Below, one piece after another: positions 23,683 through 36,550 of a DNA stretch of 64,000 nucleotides. Within the stretch, counting starts at the first letter, position 1; each line of letters begins with the position of its first letter. Source of the stretch: Sclerotinia nivalis (taxonomy: Eukaryota; Ascomycota; Leotiomycetes; Helotiales; Sclerotiniaceae). The translations under genes were made by a program, and so were the position numbers. The notes under the pieces were generated by a model that was not told the DNA's origin, made no database searches, and saw only the letters and a list, made by a program, of their open reading frames with translations. Location of the stretch: positions 1,612,001-1,676,000 of the forward strand of contig JAPEIS010000012.1 in NCBI GenBank assembly GCA_029531795.1, read 5' to 3'.

Positions 23683-26600
23683 TTGAAATCTTTGTGGTAT
23701 GATTTTCTAATAAATTTGTTGTTGCCCAGGTAAAGTGAATTTAGTTGAAGTAAAGATGGGAATGGCGAAGGAACATTTTAGTTTGCGACGCGGGAAACCT
23801 GACGAGAAGGGGTCTAAGGTTTGTTGTTCCTGCAATATGATCTTCGTAGCGACGGGTTAATTCAACTCAATTGATTGAATCAATTATAATTGGATACAGG
23901 GACTTTCGGAATGCAGCAGATGGCGTGGTGCGGTGACACAAGAAAAAGACTGGGGATTTACCAGGGTTCTTGAATTTTTTAATTTTTTAATTTTTTTAAT
24001 TTTTTATATTTTTTTTACTATAATTTTTTTTTCTTTCCCTTGTTCCACTATTTGATGGTGACTGAAAACGGGATCAATCGTTGAACTAAAATTGAAGGCG
24101 GTAAGGGAGGCGATTAGAATTTGGATATGAATGAAGCTATGAAGAAATGAGTACGTACCAATGTACCAATGGAGTGAGTACATGCAATTAATTCAATTAT
24201 GATACACCAACCCCCAGAATAAGTCCTATCATCTATTTCAAGAATAACCGCTGGATAGCTATTGCTTGAGAAAAAGATCTTGATGAATTCAATTTGTTAG
24301 AATTTATCGAAAAGGGAGTGGATAAATTGTTGGTGTGTAGATTTCCATTACTTCAGTTAAGAATAATGGAAAACGGTTGGTTGGTTGTGTATCGTTACCT
24401 GCACAACGGCTATTTTGGAAATTCGATAATGGATAAATGGGAAAGTCCGAGTGTTGTTTCAAAAATATAAAATTACAATTGGTGATGATGATGTTGGTAT
24501 TGTGATAGATGATAAATATATATGATGAATAGGAAAATGAGAAGAGAGAAGAAAGAGATGAGTTATTCTATAGGAATACTTAATATCAGAGAGGGGAAGT
24601 AGATGTTGCAGTAGAATCCATAAATGGTAGAAGGATACTAGATACATATGCTATTCTAACTATTTGAACCTATCCATCATCACGATGATTTAGACCTGAT
24701 CATTTCCGAGAGTAGAAAAGCAGAAACTCGGTGCTTTGATCTAATATAGAGGAGAGTACTATCGCAATTAGTTCTATGAAATTCATGAAATTGACAATTC
24801 ACTCAAGTTCCAATCTACCCAATGGAATTTAAATCAATCTAGGATTCTGAGAGATGGTAAATTGATATCATATTTGAAGCTCAGTGTAAATATTGCCGCT
24901 TTTTAGCTAGATCGGGAGTAGTCACTTCCAGATGCCCAGTTCTTAAGGTTAGAACTAGAAACATGAGGGGAGATCTTCAAATTCTATCCATTCAAACAAC
25001 AAATGATAATCTTTCGATAGAGTCAAAAACCTCTACCGATCTTGTCACCTCAATTTTAACCAACTTCATCTGTTTGGATTCGGAAAAAACTGGGATAGAA
25101 AAGAAAAACATGCCGAAAACTTCCATCCTTCATCAAGGATTACGCTGTAACCAACGGTTACCGAATTTCAATGCAGGGTCTTGGTGGAGAGGAAATCTCG
25201 AAATAACCTCAATAAAGAATCAAAGTAGAAGTACGAGAGGTCAATAAATGTGAGCAAAATCCACATGAGTCGCGAGTCCATGTATATTATTTATGGGTAC
25301 ATAGCTCGTGGCTAGGAAGTCAATTTGATAATAGAGGGGCTAGCGACGGGGTAGAGAGGGGATTTCCCTTGAAAGAGAAGAGAAACTTACAAAATTGCCC
25401 CGCAACCCACACCAAAGTTCAAAGTTTCGTTGGATTAGCCCCCCAAGAGGTTGATCTCTTTTGGATCTATCTCTTTTGGATCTCACCGAAACTAACATTG
25501 AGAACATTAGCTCACTTCAAATACGTGTGAAGGTCAGTGTCATGAACGCTACTCTACTCGAGTGGACTTCCTTTTCACTAGGTAACCACCAACTAGATGA
25601 TGATATAATTCCAGAGCTACCTATTTATTAACTTGAGTACAGTAACCATAAGCAATACTATCATTTCGACTTCTTGTCATTCCAAACCAAAAGAGCACAA
25701 GACTCCATCTAGATACACACTCGAACACACCCGATCAAACCATCAAAACCATCAATTTGCCTTGAGAAACGATTCGTACAAAGATTTATTTCCATAACGT
25801 CAAGTTCCATAATCTAAAGCTAGATCCATGTCTCATCGCAAGGTCTTCCCTAGAGCCCGAGCTGTTGTTAACTCGTCGTCTCGTCAACCTTGAAACTCTC
25901 ACTCCACCATTTTCAAACAATCCAATGAAATTCCAGACGTTTTGCCATAAAAAACTTCAAAATTTGTTATTTCGGTCTAGCTTATAATTAGCTTCACAAT
26001 GGACCACATTATCCCGGTATATATATCGTCTTTAGGTGCAGCTAGCTTCGATTTTTTTTTTTTCTAGAATTTTTTCAAAGGAGGAGGACGAAAGTAGATG
26101 AAGGAGATTCGATCGCATTCAAGGATAGTATGTTTTGTTGTTGATATTGAAATTTCGGGGTCCTTTAAGTCTCCTCTTATCTTTAATCTATTATTCATAA
26201 GAATCTATTTTTTCGGTACGGATTCGGATATTTTCAATTTCAATAATTTCCCTTGATAGAATCATCAGATTTGGATGAGACGACAACCCTCCCTATGAAA
26301 TGGTCGGTAAGAAATTACCATCCCATACATCAACCCCTTCCCGCCCATTATCAAAATCCGAAAATCATTGGCCAACACGAGTAATGTTTCAGACGAGAAA
26401 ATACCCAGTTGCATCAAATACAAACCCTCCATTCGCAAAAATATACCTATCAACGTTCATGAACCATTCCCCATTCCAATATAGATCGAGCCGACCATAT
26501 TAATCTGTACAGTGACACAGCTTTACATGCATAATTCCCCACACCACACCCTCTCGTTCTCAACTTCTCATTCCCAAAATGATCAAGGGAGCATACAAGG

Positions 26601-29600
26601 GATATTTTGGATCTGGCTGGCAGAAAAAAAAACTTACGCTTGGACAAGGCTGTCATTATGCATTTCTTCATACACTAGGCATAAAGTAAAATTCTGATTG
26701 ACCAATGTCCAACCCTTATCTATCATTGCCCTGGAATCTGATAGCCTTCCCCCGCCAGAAACAGGATGGATGATGAGTGGATGGGTGGACAGACAAGATA
26801 TACAATCCTTCTTACGAACTGAGCTCGAAGTTTATTTTTCCCACTGGTTCGGATCGGCTACACGTCGTTTTTTGTGACTTTGTTACGCGTGTAAAAGGAT
26901 TGTGAACTTACAATTCTAGAAAATAGAAATTCTTACCCCATCGCATCTTAAATCTTAATCCCATCTCCATATCCATATCCATATCCCACCTTATCTTTCT
27001 TCCATAATATATCTCCCTCCACCAGATCCTCCAGTCCTAGACCCTGGGGATCGAAGGACTTCCATTCCATCTACAATTCTACATACATCATCGCGGACCG
27101 AGCTCCCCTTCCCTACCATAAACCCCCAAGCTTGGGCAGGAGGCGGAGAGGCGCACTCTGATCTCATATCTACATCATCTCTCTCCATCTATATCTCACA
27201 GATCAATAATTATCCCCACGTCCGTTCCATAGATCATCTCTCGATCATCTCCCCCATTTTCCCATCTCGTTTTTAACTTATTGGGTATGTTGTGTTGTTG
27301 TCATCATATATCACGCACGCAGCAAAAAAACAAAATAAACGGGTAAATTATCTATCCCCTGAATCGAATCCTTCAGGTAGGTAGGTATTCTCCGGTTTGT
27401 CGTAATGGATGCGGGTTGGACCAATGGCCACACTTCTAATTATGCATTGACGAATTGATGCATACGGAGTATATGATATAATATATTTATACATATCTCT
27501 TGCATTAATACATCATGATTGCATTAAATATGCATGCCAACAATTATTCAATTTATTTAATTCATTCACTTCGTTTTCCAGCGCTTACCTATTTTTCCTT
27601 TCTAGCCAATAATTATACATAATTCGAATCATCTCTCCACCGCCTAAATATTTGTGGCAGAATATTTTCATCCCCCTCTCTTAAGATTGAATATTGAACC
27701 TGGGAATTTTTTGGGCATGAAGCGAGCTGTGTGTATCTCTACTTGTACAGAATACCCATCTATATCCATCCACCCATCGTATCCAATAATTAACCTTTAA
27801 TTTTTCGCATCTATTCAGACTCAGATCCAGATGCATTCGCCGTTCTACAAAGTACGAACGAACTACAAGTCCAGATGCGATGTCGTACTCTGTATGCAGT
27901 ACATGCACCTACCCACGCACCGTTCGTTGTACAATTTTCTTTCCATGCACATTTCTCTCTCTCTTCTTCTGGCAATGGAATTGGTTAGCGAATCTGAGTA
28001 ATGTATACTCCGTACATGTATCCGGTTAATGGTACGTCGATATCTGCAGTACGATTCGTAGCCCTGCAGCTGGATTCAGATGTGGTTAATACTTTACTTT
28101 TGTAGATTTTTGTCTTTTGTTTCTGCATCTGCATGGCTCAACTACACTACATTTGTACCGTACGGAGTACATCTTTCTATTTACTACCTATTTACAGATG
28201 CCATCGAATCTACACATGCGATATCAAATGGAGGGGGAAAATTCGGCGTCAGCACGATCGGATACTCTGTACAATCATTTGGTTACTCGGTCAGAGAAAA
28301 AAAACTTCTCCCAAAAATCACAGGCCCATAAGTCAGTAATACCGGTAATGTAACCATGAGGCTGGTCTCTCAGATCACCCTCTGCCCTTTTTTTTTTATC
28401 TCTCTCACCCTGTGCGCCAGCCCTGTATACCACACCAGCCTTGTCCTGTAACAGGCCCGTACAAGCCCTGTACAAGTGTACATGTAGCCCTGTCCAAACC
28501 CCATCCAAACCATTCAAAGCCTGTACACTGACACTGTAACCATCTCAAAACAGCAAGTGGGCAAAGAGCGGTAAGCTCGCTCACGGATTTTTTTTGATTT
28601 TTTTCTTTCGAATTTTTCGTTGCTGTGGTGTGGTGTGTGCAGAGTGCTTTGGCCAAAGGTTATGTATGGTGTGTTTTGGTTGCGCGCTGGCTGGTGGGTT
28701 GCATCTCGCATACAGGGCTCACCTCCACATTTGTTTCGATTTTTGAGAGGTGCAGTGCACATAGGAATCTGAGCTTTTGGAGGGAACTTTTCGTTGTCTT
28801 GCAATTATGCAATTCTGTGTTTTTTTTTGGTTCATTTTCTGATTTTTTTTTTGGAAGAGTTGCTTGAGGGATAGTTGTGTTTCAATCATTAACCATTGCT
28901 TATTAACCACTACTGTAGTATGTATTTTCCTTCAGTCCTTAACGTTCAATATACAAATACACACGCTTCCAGTCTAAAGAAAATTTCAGCACCCCATGCC
29001 CATATCCGCATTGAATTTCATGCAAACGCATGTATCCCCTCCCCTTCCTGGTTCGGCTACGGGCATTCAGTTAGTTTTTTGATTGCCGAGCCGATAGAAT
29101 ATGATATGATATGATGCAACACGGAAAAAAAAATCGAAATGCGAAATGGGGTTTTGGATGGGATTTGGGCGGCGATCTCAAGATGATATCTCTGGGTAAA
29201 TTCTGCCTGATGGGAAAATTGTTGAGATGATTGAAATGGATGAGATGAGATGATGGTCGGAGCCCGTAGGTACCCCATTTTCAAACCAAAAATCACATTT
29301 TGGAAAAGAGAAAGAAAAAGAAAAATGTATGGAGCTTGTTGTTTATCTAGGTGGGTCTATCTACCTTACAACCCCGGATTTTTCTTTTTCAGTCGTGGTG
29401 CAGGAAGGAAGGAAGGAGGGTAGGCTAGATGGAGTTGCGGATGCGGGATGGAGAAGTTAGAACTGGAGTTTAGATGTGGACGGAGCATTGTATTGGATGT
29501 ATGGTATGGAGTATTGGATTATATGATATGATATGATGTGATAAGAACTTCACTTTACCGAAAATACTTGGACATGCTTAAACTTTTTTTTTCTTCCAAA

Positions 29601-30189
29601 TCTATCATTTTTATCTTTCATTCGCAAGTAGAAGGTGGTAGAGCGAGTGCTCGGGTGCGCGAGTCGCGTTGTGCTGGGTTTATGGAAGGTGGGCTGGATG
29701 GATGGGATGTGGTGGGATGGAAGGGAAGGGAATGAATAACTGGGTTGGTTTTGTTTGGATTAGAAGTGAATAGGATGGCTGGGTTGGTTTGGAGAATGAA
29801 GGGGGTATGCAGGGTTAGCGAGTTGATAACTTTAAGTTTGCTTACTTACTTACTCGTACATCTTTGAGGGTGCTTGAAAATTTGGAAAGTTGGAAGGTGG
29901 AAGTTTGAGGTTTGAGGTTTGGGGAAGACATGCAGGTTAATGTCGGAAGGATGGCGTGATTCTCCTTTTCACTTTCGATACAATGCAATATCTTGCTTGC
30001 ATGGTATTCAGACTCGTACTTGGATTTTCGTACTTGAACATGCTCTATTTGTTCTATTTATTGCTGCATCAAACCATCCAATCAATATCTTCATCTTCAT
30101 CTTCATCGCAAAAGCAGAATTTAAAGATACCGGGTTTTCGTACCTCGTATATATATATTTATATACAAAGTCCAAGTCAGCGCAGTGTG

Positions 30190-30715
30190 AGAATTCCTAA
30201 TAAGTTATTAAAACACTTAATAATATTTACCGAACCAATAGTTATATGATCACGTGATATATTAATAATATGATTTCATATTATTAAATTTTATTATTAT
30301 ATAAAATTTCGATCATATATCATATCAGAATGATTTATAATGGAATAGAATGAAATGGAAGCATATAGAATTTTCTTATTCTCAGATTGAATACTATTGG
30401 TTATTATTTCCTTTTATTATATAAAATGATTCTATAAGATTCGATTTAAATCGATCTTATTTATAATCATAGAATAGTGTAGAATCTCATTAAAATCTAT
30501 AAATACGAAGATCTTCTTCAAAGAATTCTTCGAAAAAAAAAAAAAATAAGCAGATAAAAAATTCAATATTCAATATATATATAATTCTGACTTCAATATT
30601 CTATTGTTCATATATTCGATCACTCCTAAGCTAAATACGACTAAGTCTTCCACTATTATAATAAATAATATTATAGTATTATTATTATATTATTTATTAT
30701 TATCCGATCAACCTC
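30190..30715. other. AT-rich island with inverted repeats
   Basis: A sharply bounded, very AT-rich block in more balanced DNA. It contains a hairpin with 12-bp perfect arms and a 2-base loop (30,262-30,273 / 30,276-30,287) and a palindromic TATGATCACGTGATATA-like site just before it. It resembles the AT-rich arms of the element at 36.55 kb. It may be a remnant of a mobile element degraded by C-to-T mutation, but I found no terminal repeats or coding trace. Confidence 0.4.
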
Positions 30716-30973
30716 CTACGAGACGCAGAAACCCTCCTTTATATACATGCATCAAGTAAATCATCACCCAATCAAACTTCCAGGCTGTGAAATTACCTCT
30801 TGTTTTTTCATGTTGTTTATTATGCTGCTTGATGAAATGTATGTAAGAACTTGTGTATTTATTTAATTGTATTCTATCTGGGGGAGGAGTAGGGGGAGAA
30901 GTGGGGGTAGATGTAGGGGGAGGGGGGGTATGTTATTTGTGGGGTTGGGTTTTGGATTTGGAGGTTTGATTTT

Positions 30974-31037
30974 GGAGGTGGGAGGTGGGAGGTGGGAGGT
31001 GTGAGGTGTGAGGTGTGCTTTGTGCTTTGTGCTTTGT
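30974..31037 (+). repeat. G-rich repeat (GGAGGTG) with quadruplex potential
   Basis: Four close copies of GGAGGTG (30,974-31,000), then three of TGAGGTG and three of TGCTTTG. The plus strand could form a G-quadruplex. It lies roughly at the mirror position of the C-rich repeat at 20,844-20,874. Confidence 0.8.
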
Positions 31038-33448
31038 GGTGAAGGTGGAGATGGGGGGGTTTGAGCTGTGGAATGAATGGGGATGGATGAGAATCGGGGG
31101 CTGTATAGCTGAGTATCATAAGGCTAATGATAACGTATCGATAGCTATAGAAAATCGGCCCTAGGGCATAGCATATAGGATTTTGGGAAGGAGGTGTTGA
31201 GGGAAAAAAGGGGTGAGGACTTGGGTATGCGTATAGCGTAGACTGGAAACGGCGAAATAGGATGCGGAGAGAGGATATACTGCTCAGGGGATAAATAATA
31301 GGGGTTTTAGGTCAGGAGAAGGGTGGAATGGTAGGTATTGGAAAGGTGGTGGTTTTGAGATTGGGGTTCGGGATTGGACTGTTTTTTTTAACGAAGAAGG
31401 GGAGGGGATGGGAAAGGGGGTGAAGATGTGAGCATGGAGAGATTTTGTCGTTCCAGTCAGTGGGCCATCGATGTTGGTAAGTGAATATTCCTCTCCACTA
31501 TCATTCCCTCTACCCGTTACTGTTAATGCTTTTCGCTATTGTTCGCTAGTGGTAATTTACCTTTATTTTCCCTCATTTCTTCATTACTGGTAATGGAAGG
31601 ATTGGATGAGGAGTTCTATAATAAAGCTCCATGAATGTGACTAGATAATAGTGATGTCGACGCAATCGAGGGAAAGTAGGTTCGTGTAGTATCGCGATAT
31701 CGAGCGCTCTTGAAAAGCCAGGTCAAGGCGCTTTTTTTTTGTTTGATTAGGGGGTTTGGACGATGGGAAGGAAGGGGTTTTATATCGGGATGTGTGGGTG
31801 GAAGTGGGAAAATAGATTTGAGGCCGGGAGGATGGGAGGGATAGGGTGAAGTGGATGAATGGTGTAAGTTGATCGATTAACATAGGGCGAGCAATTGAGA
31901 AATCTCTTGTAAGCTGTGGCGTTTGGATTGTGGGTTTGTATGATGGATGATGGAAGATGGATGGGTAACGCCTGTGTTGAGGAGTGGATCGGCCGGCTCA
32001 AGGTGGAATCACAAGTTTAACATCTCAGCCTGGCTGTCAATTGGAGGGGCAGGGTTGATATGGAGAAGGACGAAGGGAAGGTTATATACATTTCACAGAG
32101 GTTTGATATTTTTTTTATTTTCATACGTCTGGAACGGGGGAATGAGGGTGTGGTGGCAAAGTATGAGTAGTGGAATGGTAATTGTGGGAGTACGAATTCA
32201 TGGGTACGGCTATTGCGGCTTTTGAGTAATGGGTCGTCAGATTGCTAAGAAGGGCACTAAATAAATAGAAAGATTACCAGCGTGAGTATTATTGTCATTC
32301 TTTCTTATTATTCTTTTGTTTTGGTGTTGTCGTTGTCAACTCAGACTTTTTTGCTATCCCTCTCGGTAATTTTTATCAGTATCATTTATTACCATCTTTA
32401 TCACTACCTCTCATCACCCTCTCCACCCTCTACACCCTTTTCTTCCTTATTCTTCCATGTAAAAGCATATCAAAGTAAAGGAATAAGTTCATTTCTTCCG
32501 CACTCAAACGTCACCCTGGATCATCCCCTATGGAGTCCCTTGAGGAATTGCTTACTGAAGGAACGAGAGGGTCAGAGTGCTGTTTATATATCCATGGTTT
32601 GGGTAAGGATATTTGCTGTCTGAGGAGGTGGGAGCTGGGATTGTGGGTGGAGATTAGGATGTAGGACAAGGGATAATTGGGGGGGGATATTTTGACGGTA
32701 GGAATAGCATGGTCGGAAGGATAGTGAATCTCAATGAATTGCTCACCACGAGAATCTAACGGCCGCTGGATTGAAAAAAGAGAAGGTAAAAAGGAAAGAG
32801 AGAAGTCAAAAGGAAGCTGGTGGGTGAGCTATATAAGTTCCACGAATCTTCTATTATGCACTACAATCGAAAAAAACCCTGAATTGACAAAGTTTCGATG
32901 GCGAGTGAGGTGTTGGCTATGTGACAGTTGAGCCTTGAAAATTGGAGTTAAATTCTTGATGGATTGTCGGGCTGATAGAATGGAGAACATGGAACATAGA
33001 AAAGAAAAGGAAGTAGAGTATTGTTGTTTTCGCTGTCGTCGAATTCATTATCATCATTATCATTGTCTTCTCTTTAACCCCCATCTAGTCTTTGAATGAA
33101 GAGTTCTAATTCAGAAATCTCTATTCTTCGCACCAAACTAGTACACAGAGTATGAGGAATGAGTTTTATTCCTATCCGCATCGCGTTCATCCCAAGAGTC
33201 CTTTTCTCGATCTTCTGAGGTGGACTTGATAGGGAATGAAGAGAGGAGGAGGAGGAGTGGGAGGAGCGCTTATATATTCAGGAGACGAGAAGTAAGCGGT
33301 ACGAGGGAGAAAAGTGGGAATTATTGAGACGGTAATTGGGGTGGTTTGGATCAAAATCTGAAGTCTACTACGGAGGGGAATGGGCTAATATAAGACCCTT
33401 TTTTCAAGCCTTGCTGGAGGCGCAGAGAGATGAAAAATTGGACGTGAT

Positions 33449-33462
33449 GGGTTATATAAATC
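33449..33462 (+). promoter_or_regulatory. TATA-like box 2 in array B (example)
   Basis: The plus strand reads GGGTTATATAAATCTCATG. An array A box on the minus strand at about 18,926-18,905 reads TATATATATCTCATAAG and both continue with GAATTCC. This is the strongest local similarity between the two arrays. Promoter function is inferred. Confidence 0.4.
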
Positions 33463-35199
33463 TCATGAATTCCTTCAATGGATAGCCTACACATCTTGGG
33501 AACAATTGCTATGACTACAAAAGTTTCCTTTGATGGATGGTTCGAGTCATGATCGAAGTGCTGGTTAATTATGCGATTTAGGGTCTTGGAAGAGAAGTTT
33601 GGTGGATTGCAGTAAGGGTAAAAAATGGAAAGGGAGGCCATGAACATTTGTTATAGTTTGTCTTTTCACTTCGTTATCATTCTTCTTATTTCTATAATTT
33701 TTCAATATTTTGCAATATTTGTCACTATTACTGTCAACCCTCATCTCATGCCTTCCCCTGATCATACATTACATTAACTCCCTCCAAATCGCAGTCTTTT
33801 ATCCGAAATTCCAAGAGTTCTCAAGCATCTGGATATTTGAAGGAGGAATATGCAGAATCTTTCCCGAAACCTAGATTTCTTCCTTCGAAATTTTTCTTCA
33901 GCCGTCGTGAATAAAGAAAATGAGCGCGGATGGGTCCTTTTATATTGGGAGACTGAGAGATGGTTAGTTGTGTATTCAGCGGGGAGGAGTGAATCGACGA
34001 AATGAAAGCCAGTGTGGAATTAGTAGTCCAAGGTTCCATATGAGAAAAGTTAAGTGATATGAGAAATAGGATGTAAGTGGGCTGTATAAGATCCTCAAAT
34101 TTCATTTCTGCATCATTACCACATAGATAGCGATAGCAAATGACATCTGAGCTGAGACGTCTCGGTGAGCAGGGATTGCAATTATGTTGGAGTTTCAGCT
34201 TGAGCCTTCAAACTTGAGATATTTATCGTTCTCTTGATAGTATCGAGGAAGAAGTGAATGGGGAGGACTAACTGCGTTTTTTTATCACCTCGTTATCTCA
34301 ACCCTTAGGTTTTCCGTTCGTTTTTACATTGCTTTTATAGTTATTTATCCTTTCACCGCCATTGTTATTATTATTCACATGAACGATCATTGATTTCATC
34401 TTTTCCAACGAGCTATCCAATTCCAACTATCAAGTAGCAAGCAGCATTCAGTAGGCGGAGTGAAAGGTAGAAAATGAGTTCCATCAGAAGTCAACACCTG
34501 TGCAACCCTCCAACGGCCTGAGCGCCCCTGATGAGAAAAGAAAAACGGCGCCAGACGGGCGCTTATACACCACCGGACGGAGACGCGGCCACCATTTGAG
34601 ACACGAGAGAGTGAGGTGCAAGGAAAGATGTCGTATGCCCAAACTCCAAATTTAAGCCGAAAGCGGCAAGGATCGAGAGGGAGAAAGGCTACATAGACGC
34701 AACGAGTTCTTTCAGTCTACAACATAACGGAAAGAAGGTACATGAATGAGGCTTCGTGACTGATGAGGATGATAAGATACTAGTATCGGCATGGGAAAGG
34801 CAACGTCTGAGAGCGTTGTTGTTTTACTCCTCTTATTGTCACTGAACTTCCATCGTTGTGGTCAATTATCACGCTCACATTATTGGTCACAATAATCATT
34901 GCCACACACAACTTCCCAGCTGCGAATTTTCGCATTTGACATCATCGATATAAAGAGAGAAAAGAGGCATGTCATAGAAACCAAGAAAGACGGTAGTTCA
35001 TTTTCCTCAGGCTTGGGTTTACATCCTCCCATGGCACCCGGATCGTCGTATTAATCGGGGAAAGAAGAGGGGTTTAGGTGAACGAAGTATTTATAAATTG
35101 TTTGGGATGTGGTTGATGGTGAGAAGGTGGATAGGCGGAGGGTATTCGGCATGGAATTGCAGGGCTGAGGTTCGAGATAACACGGGATGGGTCGGGTGA

Positions 35200-35211
35200 T
35201 GGGTATATAAA
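35200..35211 (+). promoter_or_regulatory. TATA-like box 2 in array B (example)
   Basis: GGGTATATAAAC, preceded by a G/A-rich stretch. A first box (TATTTATAAATTG) lies about 115 bp upstream. A very similar isolated site, GGGTATATAAACTCA, occurs at about 46,008-46,022 outside the arrays. Confidence 0.35.
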
Positions 35212-36059
35212 CCTCACGGCTCTCCGATTATAGTTATATACAACAAAGAGCACGTTGAATCCATGGAGTTCTCAAGGAGAGAAAGAAAGGATGGAGTGAT
35301 CTGTGCCGTGTCAATCTGAAAGTAAATTTTTTGATGTTTCTTGGGAGCTGGAATAGATGGAGATAGTGGAGGATGCATGGATATTGCTCTCGACTTGAAT
35401 TCATCCACATTATCACCTGATCCCTTTATTTATTGTTACTCTTTCCATTTTCATTGCCCCTATCGTCATTATTATCATTACCATATAGCCATATATCTTC
35501 AGAAAAGACATGCAGCGGAGTTGCGGTATTTCTGCTGAGTGGGTGAATCCTGTTTTGCTTGCAATGATTCAAATATCCAATATTTGGCTAAATGTAAGGT
35601 AAAGAAGAAAAGTGTTTATATTGTAGAGGATTGACCATGATACGGCTCAAGAAGAGGTTGGAGAGGGGATATTTGGTGAATGCTCCAGTGTCTGCTAGTC
35701 GGTGGATCATCCACTTAGAGAACCGAAGCCGGCTGGAGCGGGAATTTCAGTAGGAAAGTAATCATGAGGAAGCAGGTGACGAGATGGAGGTAGGTATATA
35801 AGACTTTCCTAGTCCATGTTTTATTTGTAACATTGCAACAAGACCTGACTCTTTAGCCATATTAGGCTTTGTGTCTACGGATCTTCTCGACAAAAGTTGT
35901 GTCTGCCCTATAGTCCTAGCGATTCTGTGTATTTTTCCTCCGCAGTCCGGCATCAATCTTCTCCCTTTCGCCCACAAATGACGGCAAGGAAATATAAACG
36001 ACAATGATATTGAAATATATCATCTTATTTTATCTTATACTATCTATTTCTATCCCCGG

Positions 36060-36550
36060 AAAGAATATAATCATAAAGTAATATCCAATGATTTGTTTAC
36101 TTCGAGCTTTACTCGTTATAATTGGGGCTAGGTGCAACACTCCCACATGTTAAGTTCAGTAGCCAAATGTAATGCCGTTTTGAGAATCTTGTTCTGGTTT
36201 TGGAGATGTATTTATGCTTCTCGTGTGGTGGGAGTGTGGAGAGTGTGGAGAGTGTGGCGATCGAGGTGAATTGGCGTTCAGTACTATCGTCGGACTTGGT
36301 GTTGGATTGGTACTGAGAACGAACAAATAAGTACAAAAATGGCGTCGGAGTGAATAAAGCGGGTTATGTGGAGTGAGCGGAGAAGGGTGTCCCTTGGTTC
36401 AAGGCAGAAAGTTTGAGATGTAGGCTGAACTTCATCGTTCAAAATGCCTCAAACCAAAGTTTTCACATAATGTTGCCCTGATACAGCCAGTCATGATTGC
36501 ACAACTGTAATTTTTGGATTAATTCAATGGTGCGGTGCCGTCTTCCGAAA
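36060..36550. other. Spacer between array B and the TIR element
   Basis: No gene seen. A small tandem repeat, GTGTGGAGA, occurs near 36,234-36,256. The array pattern is not evident here. Confidence 0.5.

Larger units (their letters stand above)
23580..30850. other. Long stretch without a recognised gene
   Basis: 23.6-24.1 kb is the 5' flank of the GDS1-like gene, with a (GAT) microsatellite and T-rich runs (23,970-24,040). From 24.1 to 30.1 kb I find no gene I can support. Candidates seen and not called: a minus-strand frame near 26,500-26,360 (it includes FANGGFVFDATGYF), and overlapping minus-strand frames at 28.3-28.8 kb. Three TACGGAGTA-type elements occur at 27,463, 28,006 and 28,161. 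From about 29.4 kb the plus strand becomes purine-rich (GGATGG, GGAAGG). Confidence 0.5.
30850..36060 (+). repeat. Array B: degenerate ~600-bp units with paired TATA-like boxes, mirror of array A
   Basis: Same order as array A but on the plus strand. The chain box 1, box 2, block reads: 31,112 / 31,274 / 31,495-31,560; 31,782 / 32,085 / 32,283-32,400; 32,584 / 32,831 / 33,030-33,070; 33,272 / 33,454 / 33,672-33,740; 33,941 / 34,084 / 34,290-34,380; 34,562 / weak at 34,687 / 34,826-34,905; 35,091 / 35,205 / 35,425-35,485; 35,615 / 35,797 / 36,002-36,060. Blocks are of the type CATTATTATCATT. Box 2 has the shape GATGGGTATATAAACCTCA (35,197-35,215). Between boxes the plus strand is G/A-rich. Short frames after box 2 (for example the ATG at about 33,469) are not shared between units. 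Likely fungal polymerase II promoters by look only; nucleosome arrays or an old satellite are alternatives. Confidence 0.55.

Noticed and set aside
26260..26510. Minus-strand fragment with FANGGFVFDATGYF
   Set aside because: Too short, flanked by stops, no family recognised; could be chance.
28275..28804. Overlapping minus-strand frames, one Cys-containing
   Set aside because: Frames change without splice signals and match no family; part of the sequence is repeated CCCTGTAC words.
33351..36004. Minus-strand frames in array B (33,351-33,647; 33,821-34,105; 35,762-36,004) considered as copies of one gene
   Set aside because: Only the residues over the TATA-like box agree (around IYI); the rest differ in length and sequence, so a shared protein is not supported.
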